A DNA stretch of 64,000 nt from Yinghuangia aomiensis (GTDB lineage: Bacteria; Actinomycetota; Actinomycetes; Streptomycetales; Streptomycetaceae): NCBI RefSeq assembly GCF_039542225.1, contig NZ_BAABHS010000024.1, positions 1 to 64,000 of the forward strand, in the 5' to 3' direction. Position 1 is the stretch's first letter. Every line of letters begins with the position of its first letter. The notes under the pieces are model-generated. The model did no database searches, was not told the origin of the DNA, and saw only the letters and a list, made by a program, of their open reading frames with translations. This document shows, one piece after another, positions 1-8,770 of the stretch. The translations under genes and the position numbers were made by a program.

Positions 1-1224
1 GACGGGCGGCGACGCGGCCCCGGCCGCTTTCACGCCGCCGTCGCCGCGCAGCGACCAGGCCGCGGCGACGCCGCCGGCGACGGCGACCGCGCCGACGCCG
101 AGCAGCCCGACGAGCAGCTTGCGGCGGCTCGGATCGGGCCCCGGCGGCGGAGGCGCGTGCGGCGGCCGCGGGGGCATGTCGACGGCCGTGCCCGGCGCCG
201 TCAGGGGAACCGTCGGCGGGGGGAACACGGCAGGGCCCGGCGTGGACGCGTCGGTGGGGTCCACGGGCCGGCTCCACGTGGTGGCCCCCGCGATCGCCTC
301 GTGCGTCGCGCCGACGGGGTCGGGCGGCCGGATCGGCGTCGTGCCTCCCGCCATCACCTGGTCCATCGCGACGATGTCCGCGGTGAGGTCCGGCGGGAGC
401 CAGCTTCCCGCCGACGCGGGCGGGCCGGTGCGGTCGACATACGCGATCACGTCGCGGGGTGTGGGGCGGTCCTCGGGGTTCTTGGCGAGGCATCGCTCGA
501 CCATGCCGCGGATCGCCGCCGGGACCGCGGAGGTGTCCGGGGCGTCGTACAGGACACGGTGCAGCACGTCGGGCACGGAGCCGCCGCCGAACGGGGGCAC
601 GCCCGTCGCCGCGTACAGGATCGTCGCGCCGAGGGCGAACACGTCGCTCGCCGCCATCGTGGGCCCGGCCAGGGCCTGTTCGGGCGCCATGTACCCGGGG
701 GTGCCCATCACGGTGCCCGCCGCCGTGAACGGCGTGCCGTCCATCAACCGCGCGATGCCGAAGTCGATGACGTGCGGCCCGTCGAGCGCCAGCATGACGT
801 TCGCGGGCTTGAGGTCGCGGTGCACCAGTCCAACCGCGTGAATGCCCTCCAACGCCTCGGCGATCCCGGCGAGCAGGGCGCGCAGCGGAGCTTCGGGCAG
901 CGGGCCGCGCCGGGCGACCGCCTCGCCGAGGGTCAGGCCGGAGACGAACCGGGTGGCCAGCCAAGGCACTTCGGTGTCCGCCCCGGCGTCCACCAGCGGT
1001 GCCGTGAAGGCGCCGGAAACCGCCCGCGCCGCCGCCACTTCACGCCGGAAGCGTTCGCGGAACCCGGCGTCGCGGGCGAGTTCGCCGCGGACGACTTTGA
1101 CCGCGACGGTCCGTCCGGCCGCCGACCGGCCGAGGTACACCCGGCCCATGCCGCCGGCGCCGAGTCGGCCGAGAAGCGTATAGGGGCCGACCCGCGTCGG
1201 GTCGGTGGCGTCCAGGCGATGCAA
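1..1224 (-). CDS. Membrane Ser/Thr protein kinase, C-terminus beyond window
   Basis: A Hanks-type Ser/Thr kinase that phosphorylates protein Ser/Thr from the cytoplasmic side of the membrane. Visible in the 408 codons present: glycine loop GAGGMG at residues 22-27, ATP-binding Lys43 (VAVKVV), catalytic HRDLKPANV from 135, DFG near 154, then MGTPGYMAPEQ. A Pro-rich linker precedes one membrane segment (LLVGLLGVGAVAVAGGVAAA) close to the left edge; the extracytoplasmic sensor is cut off. The start is TTG at 1224: an in-frame stop lies upstream, no ATG or GTG exists between, and GGAGAG precedes it. The resulting N-terminus aligns without gaps to the next kinase (MHRLDATDPTRVGPY against MEVLQAGDPRRVGPY). 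It lies 43 bp after that gene, so they are probably one transcript of duplicated genes. Confidence 0.93.
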   Translation of the reverse strand, partial: MHRLDATDPTRVGPYTLLGRLGAGGMGRVYLGRSAAGRTVAVKVVRGELARDAGFRERFRREVAAARAVSGAFTAPLVDAGADTEVPWLATRFVSGLTLGEAVARRGPLPEAPLRALLAGIAEALEGIHAVGLVHRDLKPANVMLALDGPHVIDFGIARLMDGTPFTAAGTVMGTPGYMAPEQALAGPTMAASDVFALGATILYAATGVPPFGGGSVPDVLHRVLYDAPDTSAVPAAIRGMVERCLAKNPEDRPTPRDVIAYVDRTGPPASAGSWLPPDLTADIVAMDQVMAGGTTPIRPPDPVGATHEAIAGATTWSRPVDPTDASTPGPAVFPPPTVPLTAPGTAVDMPPRPPHAPPPPGPDPSRRKLLVGLLGVGAVAVAGGVAAAWSLRGDGGVKAAGAASPPV

Positions 1225-1267
1225 GGGCTCTCCAACGATCGTGCGTACGTGCGGAGCCGACGGCCGC

Positions 1268-3571
1268 TCAGGTGCCGCTCGCGCTCACCCTGGTCAGCGT
1301 CGTGCCCTTCCCGAACCACACCGCGCCGCCGCCCGCGGCGACGGCGGGCGCCCCCGGGGTGCCCGGGTTCGGGTCCGCGAACTTCCAGCGCGGCGCACCG
1401 GTCGCCGGGTCGACGGCCCAGAGGGTCGAGCGGTCGTCGGGGACGTACAGGTTGCCGTCCGCGATCCGGAGCCGGCGCCGCCCGTCGGTGCCGAGCGAGC
1501 CGCCGTCGAGGACGGTGCGCCAGCGGACCTTGCCGGTGGCCGCGTCGAGCGCGAACAGGCCGGGCTGCCCGGCCACGAACACCGTCTTGCCGTCCGGGGC
1601 GGCCACCGGCCAGCCGAAGTTCGGCTGCGCCGTGCCGGCGTCGAAATCCCATGCGGGCTTGCCCGTGAGGGCCTCGAAGGCCACGACCTTGCTTCCGGCG
1701 ACCACGAAACGGTCCGCGGCCAGGCAGGCGGTCTCCCACGCCGCACCCATCTGGAGGTACGCGGCGCCCGGAACATCGGCTTTCCAGCTCTTCGCGCCGG
1801 TCGCCCGGTCGAGGGCGACGACGGAGCCGTTGATTCCGGTCGAGCGGCCGGCCAGCAGCGGGACGCCCGGCGGCGGGGCGACCAGCAGTGCCCCGATGTC
1901 GAGGCCCGAGGCCGTCCAGAGCGTCTTGCGGGCGGCGGTGTCGACGGCCCACACGAAACCGTCGCCGGGGGTGGTTGCGGCGCTGATGTTGTCCAAGTCC
2001 ATGTGGCTGCCGCTCACATAGACCACGGAACCAGCGGTACTTGCTGCGCCCGCGGTCCCTGCTGCGCCCGCGGTACCGATCACCGACATCGCGAACCAGT
2101 TGGGCTCGGGCACGGCCAGCGACCACGCGACCGCGCCGGTGGCCGTGTCGACCGCCACCAGGCCGCTGCTCTGCACGGACGTCATCTGGGTCAGCCCGCA
2201 GAAGTAGAGCGTCCGGTCGACGACCAGGCCATTGGCACCGAGCGCGGTGCCGGTGGGGATCGTCTGCGTCGGCCCCCAGCGGAACGAGCCGTCGGTCCCG
2301 ACCGCGCTGATCGACTGCGGGCCGAAGCTGACCACGAGGTCGCCGGCGAGGGCGATGCCCGACGTCGTGCTCGTCAGTTGCGCGGTCGACCATGCATTCG
2401 CGGCGCGCGTCGTCGACGCCAGGGTGTTGCGCGCAGCAGGCGTGGGCGAGTCGGATGCCCCCCCGAAGCCTTTGAGCAGTACGGCGGCGGTGCCGGCCCC
2501 CGCGAGGGCGACGGCACTTCCCGCCCCGATGAGCAGCGCCCGGCGGCTCGGCCCACGCTGCCCCCGCGGCGGGGTGGGCGGCGGGGTCGAGGGCGGCGGA
2601 GGCGGGGACCACGGCTGCCGGCCGGGGTGGATGCCGTCCGCCCATCCCGGCACCGATGCCGATGCCGTCGGCAGCTCGGACACCGCCGGCAACGCCGCGA
2701 TCGCCGCGCGCACCGCGACGATGTCGGCGGTGATCCCGGGCGGCAGCCAACTGCCTTCGCCGACGGACGTCCCGTTGTCCTCGATGTACTCGACGATCTG
2801 CGCGGGCGTCGGCCGCTGCGCCGGGTCCTTCGCGAAGCACGCGGCCAGCAGGGTGCGCAGCGGCTCCGGCACCGGGCCCAGGTCCGGGTCGGTGCCCACG
2901 ACGCGGAACAGCAGCGCGGCGTGCGTGCCTTGGCCGAACGCGCCCTCGCCGGTGGCGGCGTAGTAGGCGGTCGCGGCGAGCGAGAAGACGTCGCTGGCCG
3001 GGGTGAGTTCGTTGTTCAGCGCCTGCTCGGGCGACATGTAGCCGGGCGAGCCGATGACGGCGTCCGTGGCGGTCAGCGACGTGCCGTCCAGCGCCCGGGT
3101 GATCCCGAAGTCGATGACGTGCGGCCCGTCGAGCGCCAGCATCACGTTGCCGGGCTTGAGGTCGCGGTGCACGAGCCGTGCGGCGTGCACGTTCTTGAGC
3201 GCCTCGGCGATTCCCGCGACCAGCATGTGCAGCGGCCCGCCTTGCAGCGGACCGTGCTTGGCCACCGCGTCGCCGAGCGACAGGCCCGGGACGAACGCGG
3301 TGGCCATCCACGGCGGACGCGCGTCCGGAGCGGCGTCCACGACGGCCGCGGTGTAGGCGCCGGAGACCATGCGCGCCGCGTCGACTTCCTTGGCAAAGCG
3401 TGCCTGGAAGGCGGCCTGGTCGGCCAGGTCGGTGCGCACCACCTTGAGCGCCACGGTGCGCCCGCCGCTCGACCGCGCCAGGTAGACCGTCCCCATGCCG
3501 CCCGCCCCGAGCCGGCGGAGCACGGTGTACGGCCCGACCCGGCGCGGATCACCGGCCTGCAGGACTTCCAA
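1268..3571 (-). CDS. AfsK-like Ser/Thr kinase with PQQ-type beta-propeller
   Basis: Cytoplasmic kinase domain (glycine loop 22-27, Lys43, HRDLKPGNV from 135, DFGITRA from 154, GSPGYMSPEQ), Pro-rich linker at about 320-340, one membrane helix at about 345-366, then an outer domain with at least six repeats of the type VDxATGxxxW (for example LDRATGAKSW, FEALTGKPAW, LDAATGKVRW, VDPATGAPRW), typical of PQQ-like propellers. This is the architecture of Streptomyces AfsK, which regulates secondary metabolism and hyphal branching; the ligand here is unknown. I place the start at TTG 3571 (GGGGAA just upstream), because it gives an N-terminus the same length as its paralogue. An ATG at 3688 would add 39 residues of non-conserved sequence. 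767 aa. Confidence 0.92.
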   Translation of the reverse strand: MEVLQAGDPRRVGPYTVLRRLGAGGMGTVYLARSSGGRTVALKVVRTDLADQAAFQARFAKEVDAARMVSGAYTAAVVDAAPDARPPWMATAFVPGLSLGDAVAKHGPLQGGPLHMLVAGIAEALKNVHAARLVHRDLKPGNVMLALDGPHVIDFGITRALDGTSLTATDAVIGSPGYMSPEQALNNELTPASDVFSLAATAYYAATGEGAFGQGTHAALLFRVVGTDPDLGPVPEPLRTLLAACFAKDPAQRPTPAQIVEYIEDNGTSVGEGSWLPPGITADIVAVRAAIAALPAVSELPTASASVPGWADGIHPGRQPWSPPPPPSTPPPTPPRGQRGPSRRALLIGAGSAVALAGAGTAAVLLKGFGGASDSPTPAARNTLASTTRAANAWSTAQLTSTTSGIALAGDLVVSFGPQSISAVGTDGSFRWGPTQTIPTGTALGANGLVVDRTLYFCGLTQMTSVQSSGLVAVDTATGAVAWSLAVPEPNWFAMSVIGTAGAAGTAGAASTAGSVVYVSGSHMDLDNISAATTPGDGFVWAVDTAARKTLWTASGLDIGALLVAPPPGVPLLAGRSTGINGSVVALDRATGAKSWKADVPGAAYLQMGAAWETACLAADRFVVAGSKVVAFEALTGKPAWDFDAGTAQPNFGWPVAAPDGKTVFVAGQPGLFALDAATGKVRWRTVLDGGSLGTDGRRRLRIADGNLYVPDDRSTLWAVDPATGAPRWKFADPNPGTPGAPAVAAGGGAVWFGKGTTLTRVSASGT

Positions 3572-3809
3572 GACTTCCCCCGTCGTTCGCAACGTGGCGC
3601 GAGAATACTCGCAGCGGCGAGGGATATTCGACCCTGTGCCCGACCGGTCGGTCATCAACGAAGGGGATGGGCTGAGGCCATGCTGCACGCCGGCCCAGGG
3701 GGCGACGGGGGTCCCGGCGTCAGACAGTGATGCGCCTGAACTCCGCCTCGTACTGCTTGGCCTGATCGGGAGTCAGGTTGAACGTCATCGGCGCACGTGG
3801 GCGCGCCTG

Positions 3810-3837
3810 AGGCCCTCCCAGCTAGCTGGAAGGGCCT
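3810..3837. terminator. Hairpin downstream of MFS gene
   Basis: Two 14-nt arms (AGGCCCTCCCAGCT and AGCTGGAAGGGCCT) pair with one mismatch, the centre CTAG acting as loop. It follows the stop of the leftward MFS gene by about 24 bp and probably ends that transcript. No U-tract, as usual at this GC content. Confidence 0.65.
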
Positions 3838-3860
3838 TCAGGGGGACGCGGGTGCGAGGG

Positions 3861-5342
3861 TCAGACGTGTACGACCGGGCGGGGCTGGGACTCGGTCGGG
3901 GAGTCGGTCTGCTCGGCGATTTCGCGGGTGGCCGGCTTGCGGAGGCCGAGCGCGACCAGGACGGTGAGCGCGATGCCGCCGACCGCGAGCAGGATCGCGG
4001 TGCGCAGGCCGTCGGTGGTCGCCGAGCGGAGGGCGTCGCCGGTCAGCCCGTCGAGGCCGGAGTTGGCGACCGCGACGAGGAGGGCCAGGCCGACGGCGCC
4101 GCCGATCTGCTGGGTGGTGGACGCGACGCCGGAGGCGATGCCCTGGTCCTCGGCCGGCACGCCGAGCGCGGCGGCGCCGAACATCAGGGTGTACCCGGCG
4201 CCTTGGCCGACGCCGAGGACGAGCAAGCCGGGCACCAGCGCGAGGTAGGACGCACCCGTCGACATGCCGAGCGCGACCACGACCGCGCCGACGCCGCCGA
4301 CCACCAGGGCCGCGATCATGATCGGACGGATGCCGTACCGGGTGGCGAGCCGCCCGGCCGCCTGCGCCCCTGCGGCGATGGCGACCATCGGGACGAGGAA
4401 CGCGAGCCCGGTGGTCATCGGGCCGTAGCCGTGCACGCCCTGGAAGTAGACGGTGAGGAAGTACAGCAGCGTGCCGAAGGTGCCCATGTACAGGAACGTG
4501 ATGGCGGAGCCGGTGGTCAGGTTCCGGTTGCGGAACAGCCGCAGTGGCAGCAGCGGGTGCGCGCTGCGCCGTTCGACGGCGACGAAGGCGGCGAGCAGGG
4601 CGAGGCCGGCGAACGCTGCGCCGAGCACCACGGGGGACGTCCAGCCCGACTCCGGGCCTTGGACGAGGGTGAAGACCAGCGCGGTGATGCCGACGGTCGA
4701 GGTGAGCGCACCCGCCAGGTCGAACGAGGGACGGTCGCCGGTACGCGGCGCGTCGGGGGCGATCAGCGTGAAGGACAGCAGCGCGGCCAGCCCGGCGAGC
4801 GGGACGTTGACGAAGAACACCGATTCCCAGCCGAACGCGTCGGTCAGCACGCCGCCCAGCAGCGATCCGAGGATCATCCCGCTGCCGCCCGCGGTCCCCC
4901 ACACCGCGAACGCCCGGTTGCGCTCACGGCCTTCCGCGAAGCTCGTGGACACCAGGGTCAGGGTCGCGGGGAAGAGGAAGGCCCCTCCGACGCCCTGCAC
5001 CGCCCGGGCCGCGATCAGTGTGCCGGGGTCGGTGGCGAGGCCGCCGAGCAGCGAGGACCCGGCGTACAGCGCGAGCCCGAGGGCGAACATCCGGCGCGGC
5101 CCGAACAGGTCGCTCGCCCGGCCGCCGAGCAGCAGGAACCCGCCGAAGGCGACGGCGTAGGCGCTGATCACCCACTGCAGGTTCTGCGCCGAGAAGCCCA
5201 GGCCCGAACCGATCTCGGGCAGGGCCACGTAGACGATGTTGTAGTCGATCGAGATGATCAGCTGGGCGAACGCCAGCAGGGCCAGGGTGAGTCCCAGGCG
5301 GCGGCGCGGGGCCGCGGCGTCTTCGGGCAGGTTCTCGGGCAT
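3861..5342 (-). CDS. DHA2-type MFS efflux transporter
   Basis: Proton-driven efflux of small molecules, inner membrane. The 493-aa product has about 14 hydrophobic segments starting LGLTLALLAFAQLIISIDYNIVYVALP, with D-to-N variants of the family's D1 region, motif A-like GGRASDLFGPRRMF, and motif C-like GTAGGSGMILGSLLGGVL in helix 5. Length and helix count fit the DHA2 14-TMS drug/H+ antiporter family rather than 12-TMS DHA1. It lies 114 bp downstream of the cupin gene on the same strand and may share its promoter. The exported substrate cannot be told. The Shine-Dalgarno is weak in front of ATG 5342, so translation coupling to the upstream gene is possible but not shown. Confidence 0.9.
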   Translation of the reverse strand: MPENLPEDAAAPRRRLGLTLALLAFAQLIISIDYNIVYVALPEIGSGLGFSAQNLQWVISAYAVAFGGFLLLGGRASDLFGPRRMFALGLALYAGSSLLGGLATDPGTLIAARAVQGVGGAFLFPATLTLVSTSFAEGRERNRAFAVWGTAGGSGMILGSLLGGVLTDAFGWESVFFVNVPLAGLAALLSFTLIAPDAPRTGDRPSFDLAGALTSTVGITALVFTLVQGPESGWTSPVVLGAAFAGLALLAAFVAVERRSAHPLLPLRLFRNRNLTTGSAITFLYMGTFGTLLYFLTVYFQGVHGYGPMTTGLAFLVPMVAIAAGAQAAGRLATRYGIRPIMIAALVVGGVGAVVVALGMSTGASYLALVPGLLVLGVGQGAGYTLMFGAAALGVPAEDQGIASGVASTTQQIGGAVGLALLVAVANSGLDGLTGDALRSATTDGLRTAILLAVGGIALTVLVALGLRKPATREIAEQTDSPTESQPRPVVHV

Positions 5343-5456
5343 GGGGGGACCGGCTCTCTGTGCGTGGCTGTGGGTGGGGCGGGGTGGGTGCGCGGGTGGC
5401 CGCGGGGGCGCGGTTCAGGCGGTGGTGCGTGCAGTTCGGTTGGCGATGTGTGCGGC

Positions 5457-5972
5457 TCAGCCGGCGATGTGCGCGGCGGCTTCGGCCAGGGACGCCTGCC
5501 ACGCGGGGCTGGCGAAGTAGTGGTTGTCGTACGTCTGCGAGCTGTCCTTGATGTCCTGGACGGTGGCCTCGCCGCGGTTGACCCGCTCCAGCAGCCGGTA
5601 GTAGTCGAACCGGTGCAGGCCCGGGGTGAAGACGACGAGCATGTCGCCGGTCGCACCGGGAGCCGGCGCGAAGGCGTGCGGCACGGTCGGCGGGACGGTG
5701 AGGAAGTCGCCCTTCTCCAGGGTCAGTACCTCGTCGCCGACCAGGATCCGCATCGTGCCGTCCAGCACGAAGAACATCTCGGTGGCCTTCGTGTGGAAGT
5801 GCGCCGGGGCACCCGGCGAGCCCTTCTCGAACGTCGCCCGGTTCGCGGTCAGCGCACCGCCGGTGGCACCCGCGTCGGCGAGCAGCGTGATGAGGCTGGT
5901 GGGACCGTCCTGCAGCACCTCCGCCTGCTCGGCGCGGACGAGGACGGGAGCGGCGGTCGGGTTCGCGTTCAT
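5457..5972 (-). CDS. Cupin-domain protein
   Basis: A single-domain cupin of 171 aa. Cupin motif 1 is visible as HFHTKATEMFFVLDGTMRI (His, His, Glu metal ligands) and motif 2 as FLTVPPTVPHAFAPAPG (distal His). The C-terminal tail, with FDYYRLLERV and DNHYFASPAW, is typical of quercetin-dioxygenase-like cupins, so a small metal-dependent oxygenase or isomerase is likely; the substrate is unknown. ATG 5972 is chosen because GGAGGA lies 8 nt upstream; an upstream ATG at 5999 has no such site. It probably starts a two-gene unit with the MFS exporter, a common pairing in stress or antibiotic response. Confidence 0.88.
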   Translation of the reverse strand: MNANPTAAPVLVRAEQAEVLQDGPTSLITLLADAGATGGALTANRATFEKGSPGAPAHFHTKATEMFFVLDGTMRILVGDEVLTLEKGDFLTVPPTVPHAFAPAPGATGDMLVVFTPGLHRFDYYRLLERVNRGEATVQDIKDSSQTYDNHYFASPAWQASLAEAAAHIAG

Positions 5973-6169
5973 GATGATGTTCCTCCAGGTCAGAAGCACT
6001 TTCGGGCGGCTTCGCGGCCGCCCCGCCGGGCTTGCGGAAGTAAATCTAGAAGCCCGGATGACCCGGGAAATAGTTCAATCCACACGCGTTTTCATGGGTC
6101 AAATCTGCAAGCCGCTCAAGCCTGGCAACCTCCCTTCCGACCGGTCGAGTCGGCCGGGGGGCTTGTCGC

Positions 6170-6175
6170 TAGGCT
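6170..6175 (+). promoter_or_regulatory. Candidate -10 box (TAGGCT), leaderless start
   Basis: TAGGCT fits the actinobacterial -10 pattern TANNNT and sits 8 nt before GTG 6184, so transcription would begin at or next to the start codon. No ribosome-binding site precedes that GTG. A -35 element is not clear. Confidence 0.4.
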
Positions 6176-6183
6176 TTCGGGCC

Positions 6184-6984
6184 GTGTCCAACCTGAGCGG
6201 CGTTCAGCACGCGACCATTAATGCGATAGCCGACAATGCCGGCCGCGCGACGCTTCCCTTCCAGCGAGCACACCGGGCGGAGGCGTACGCGACCGCCTTC
6301 TGGTTCAACGAGTTGCTGGAGACCACGGCCGACGGGGAAACGATCCGCCAGTACCTCGTGACCGCCGGTGAACCGGCCCGGGTGGAGACGGCGGAGTTCA
6401 CTCTGCGGCCGGAGCTGTGCGCACCGGCGATGAGCGCGGAGAAGCTGCTGGTCTCCGACTTCGCCGACGGCTGGACGCACCTTCCCGACCTGGGGGTCGC
6501 CGTCACGTCCACTACGTGGTTGCACGCCCACGGCGCCCGCAAGGGGTGGGAGTGGACCACCGACGAGATCACCGACGGCATCGCGGCCAAGGACGAGGAC
6601 ATTGCCGCCCTCGGCAAGGAACCGGTGCCGGCCTATCTCCTCGGCCACGACGTGAACGCGGAGAACGGTGCGCGGGAGCAGGCCGTCGTGGTCGGCACGG
6701 TGAGCCGCGACCGTCGCGGCGGCGTGACGTGGGCCGGCAACGCACCCCAAGGATGCGTCGGTGCACCGGTGTTCGTCGGGGTGAGCCTCCGCGACGCGAG
6801 CTTCCGGCTGGTCTGCGTCGGCGTGCTCCTGCCCGGCCGTGGCAGCCACCCCATCGCCACGTTCGACCGCATCAGGGCCGCCTTGAGCAACCTGGCCGCG
6901 GACACCACCCCGGCCGCCGAGGCGACGGGACAGACTCCGCGGACGCCTGAACCCAAGCGACGGTGGTGGCAGCGACGCGGCTGA
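6184..6984 (+). CDS. Trypsin-fold protein with catalytic triad replaced
   Basis: 266 aa, cytoplasmic (no signal peptide). The pattern of a chymotrypsin-like barrel is readable: QYLVTAGEP at 56-64 corresponds to the family's LVTAAH block, PDLGVAV at 101-107 to the DLAVL block with Asp102 kept, and GCVGAPVFV at 190-198 to GDSGGPV. The catalytic His position is Glu63 and the Ser position is Val192, so it should not be an active serine protease. The C-terminus ends in a basic tryptophan-rich tail (PKRRWWQRRG). Inference: a pseudoprotease used for binding; fold assignment rests on motif spacing only. GTG 6184 is chosen since homologous-looking sequence begins there and a -10 box abuts it. Neighbours are all accessory genes. 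Confidence 0.6.
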   Translation: MSNLSGVQHATINAIADNAGRATLPFQRAHRAEAYATAFWFNELLETTADGETIRQYLVTAGEPARVETAEFTLRPELCAPAMSAEKLLVSDFADGWTHLPDLGVAVTSTTWLHAHGARKGWEWTTDEITDGIAAKDEDIAALGKEPVPAYLLGHDVNAENGAREQAVVVGTVSRDRRGGVTWAGNAPQGCVGAPVFVGVSLRDASFRLVCVGVLLPGRGSHPIATFDRIRAALSNLAADTTPAAEATGQTPRTPEPKRRWWQRRG

Positions 6985-7056
6985 TGGGGCCTACACCCCG
7001 ACTGCGGTCCCGGGTGGGCGAGTCGGTCGTGGAGCCCGGTCACGGCGATGACGGCA

Positions 7057-7377
7057 TCACTCGGCGTCGTGCGACCTTGCCGCCCACCACGGGTGATGGG
7101 TGGCAAGGTCGCGGCCCAGGAAGTCGGACCGGCCAGTGTGAGCGTCAATCAGCGCCGCGTACAGGTCGCGTGCCGCGGACGGATCGCCGGCCTCCCCCGT
7201 CCACTCGGCCACGTTGCCGCGCACATCCAGCGTCTCGAAGTCGTCCGGGCCCTGGGACGACGTCAACGCTTCCAGGTCGGTTCGGCTCGCGTCCCGCCAC
7301 CTCGCCATGCGCTCCCGGTACTCCGCTTCGTCGGGCACCCAATCCGCCCCAGGCGCGAACGACTGCCGGTCGATCAC
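7057..7377 (-). CDS. Short TPR-like protein, possible remnant of an NB-ARC/TPR regulator
   Basis: 106 aa. The stretch from DVRGNVAEWTGEAGDP through SAARDLYAALIDAHT closely follows the kinesin-light-chain-type TPR repeats found in large streptomycete NB-ARC/TPR regulators, where this block recurs many times with HPDTL between repeats. Here there is a single repeat with an acidic N-terminal lead and a short C-terminal end. Either a stand-alone small protein or what is left of a bigger gene. GTG 7377 is preferred, with GGAGGGGGG a few nt upstream; an ATG at 7425 would add 16 basic residues. Function is unknown. Confidence 0.6.
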   Translation of the reverse strand: MIDRQSFAPGADWVPDEAEYRERMARWRDASRTDLEALTSSQGPDDFETLDVRGNVAEWTGEAGDPSAARDLYAALIDAHTGRSDFLGRDLATHHPWWAARSHDAE

Positions 7378-7462
7378 CGCCCCCCTCCGTCTCGCACCGT
7401 GTCGGTTTCCGACCGGGCCACTCATCGTGCAGCCTGCACGCCTACGGAGAGCCAAGCCGCGG

Positions 7463-8770
7463 TCAGTAGCCGTGTTCCTGGCTGCGGCGTGCGGTGGTGT
7501 TGTCCCGGGGGGTGGCGCGGCTGTCGGGTGTGCGGCTGTTGGTGGAGCGGGGGGCGCGGGGTGGATCCGGTGCCTGTGGGCGTCGGGGGGTGTTGAGGGT
7601 GGAGACCGGGCCAAGGCCGACGGTGGCGAACGTGGCTGTGGTTGCGGGAGCCGGGGTGAAAGGCATCCCGCCTGGGCTGGTTGTCGGTGCGGGCATCCCG
7701 GGGGCGCGCGGCTCGGAGAACATCCTTGGGCCTGTCGGGCGAAGGCCGGGGAGGAGGGGCAAGGCCGCTCGGATATTCGCGGTGTGCGCTCGGGTGACGT
7801 TCCGGGCCGAGTAGCGTTGGCGGTCGATCTCCTGTTGGCGGGCGACCGGGTCGGCGGTCGGCAGGCCCGTCCGCGGGTCGAGGGATCGGCGCAGGTGGGC
7901 CATCCGGTCGCGGAACGGGCCGGCGTCGACGGTGATCGCGCCGTAGGAGTAGCCCAGTGCCGCCAAGGCCGTAGTGGCTTCGTCCGCATCCCAGCCCGCC
8001 ACGTAGAGCTTGGTCTTCGACTCGGCGAACGCCTCGCTTTTGTTCATGGCGGCGTAGGTGCCGATGAGCACCTCGATGTTGTGCTCGTTGAGCATGGCCA
8101 GCTGAGGGGACAGCGCGAAACCTTCATGCCCCGGGCCGTTCCGCGCGGCCAACCTGCCGATCATGTGAGACGCGATGTCCTCGTACGATTCGCCCGTGTC
8201 CTCGGCCCTCGTCTTGGCCAGCAAGAGGGTCGTGCCAACGCTTTCGAGGTTGAGCTGGACGTCCCCCGGCAGCAGATTCGGGATGAAGTCGTCGACGAAC
8301 AGCTCGGTGAGAGTCATTCCTTCGACGTGCGACAACTCGTGCAGCGTCGCGAGCGTCGCGACGAACTCCGGTGCCTCGTCCAGGAGGTGCGAAACACCGA
8401 GGCGGGCCGCGAAGTCCGGGATCTCCTCACGTCGGTCGTTGCCGAAGTGTGCGCGGCTCAGACGGACTCGGCCGCTGACATTGCCGCTGTCACCGAGTGT
8501 GCCGGGCCCAGGCCCCAGATCGTCGCTGTACAACAGGCCCCGGAGCCGGCCGTGCCGGGGCTGGTGCCGGAGCCATTGGTCGACGCCGAGCGCGACGAAC
8601 TTGGTGTAGTAGAGGTCGCCTCCGGTGAAGTCGATCGCGACGTGGTTGCCCTGTGCCTCGTACAGGCGCTGGTTCACCAGGACGGCCAACTCCGCCGTGC
8701 TGCTCGCGCGCACGATCCGGTCGAGGAACTGGTCCGCCGCGGCACGGGGACGTTTGTGTGCCGGGTTCAT
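7463..8770 (-). CDS. Unknown protein with zincin-like HExxH motif
   Basis: 435 aa, not assigned to a family. ATG 8770 has GCAGGAGA upstream. The N-terminal half is globular; HELSH at 144-148 in the context TLATLHELSHVEG matches the HExxH zinc-binding helix. About 85 residues later NKSEAFAESKTKLY could give a downstream glutamate ligand, as in lethal-factor-like gluzincins. The last 120 residues are Pro/Thr/Ser-rich and disordered. No signal peptide. It sits between a TPR-like fragment and an NTF2-fold gene in an accessory stretch. Metallopeptidase function is inference from one motif; it could also be a structural coincidence in an alpha-helical protein. Confidence 0.6.
   Translation of the reverse strand: MNPAHKRPRAAADQFLDRIVRASSTAELAVLVNQRLYEAQGNHVAIDFTGGDLYYTKFVALGVDQWLRHQPRHGRLRGLLYSDDLGPGPGTLGDSGNVSGRVRLSRAHFGNDRREEIPDFAARLGVSHLLDEAPEFVATLATLHELSHVEGMTLTELFVDDFIPNLLPGDVQLNLESVGTTLLLAKTRAEDTGESYEDIASHMIGRLAARNGPGHEGFALSPQLAMLNEHNIEVLIGTYAAMNKSEAFAESKTKLYVAGWDADEATTALAALGYSYGAITVDAGPFRDRMAHLRRSLDPRTGLPTADPVARQQEIDRQRYSARNVTRAHTANIRAALPLLPGLRPTGPRMFSEPRAPGMPAPTTSPGGMPFTPAPATTATFATVGLGPVSTLNTPRRPQAPDPPRAPRSTNSRTPDSRATPRDNTTARRSQEHGY

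Noticed and set aside
933..3311. Long leftward frame overlapping both kinases
   Set aside because: Arg-rich low-complexity translation in another frame of the kinase genes; only by chance includes codons near 1224.
3720..3797. 22-codon leftward frame MTFNLTPDQAKQYEAEFRRITV
   Set aside because: No ribosome-binding site, no recognisable relative and too short to judge; could be a vestige of a lost gene.
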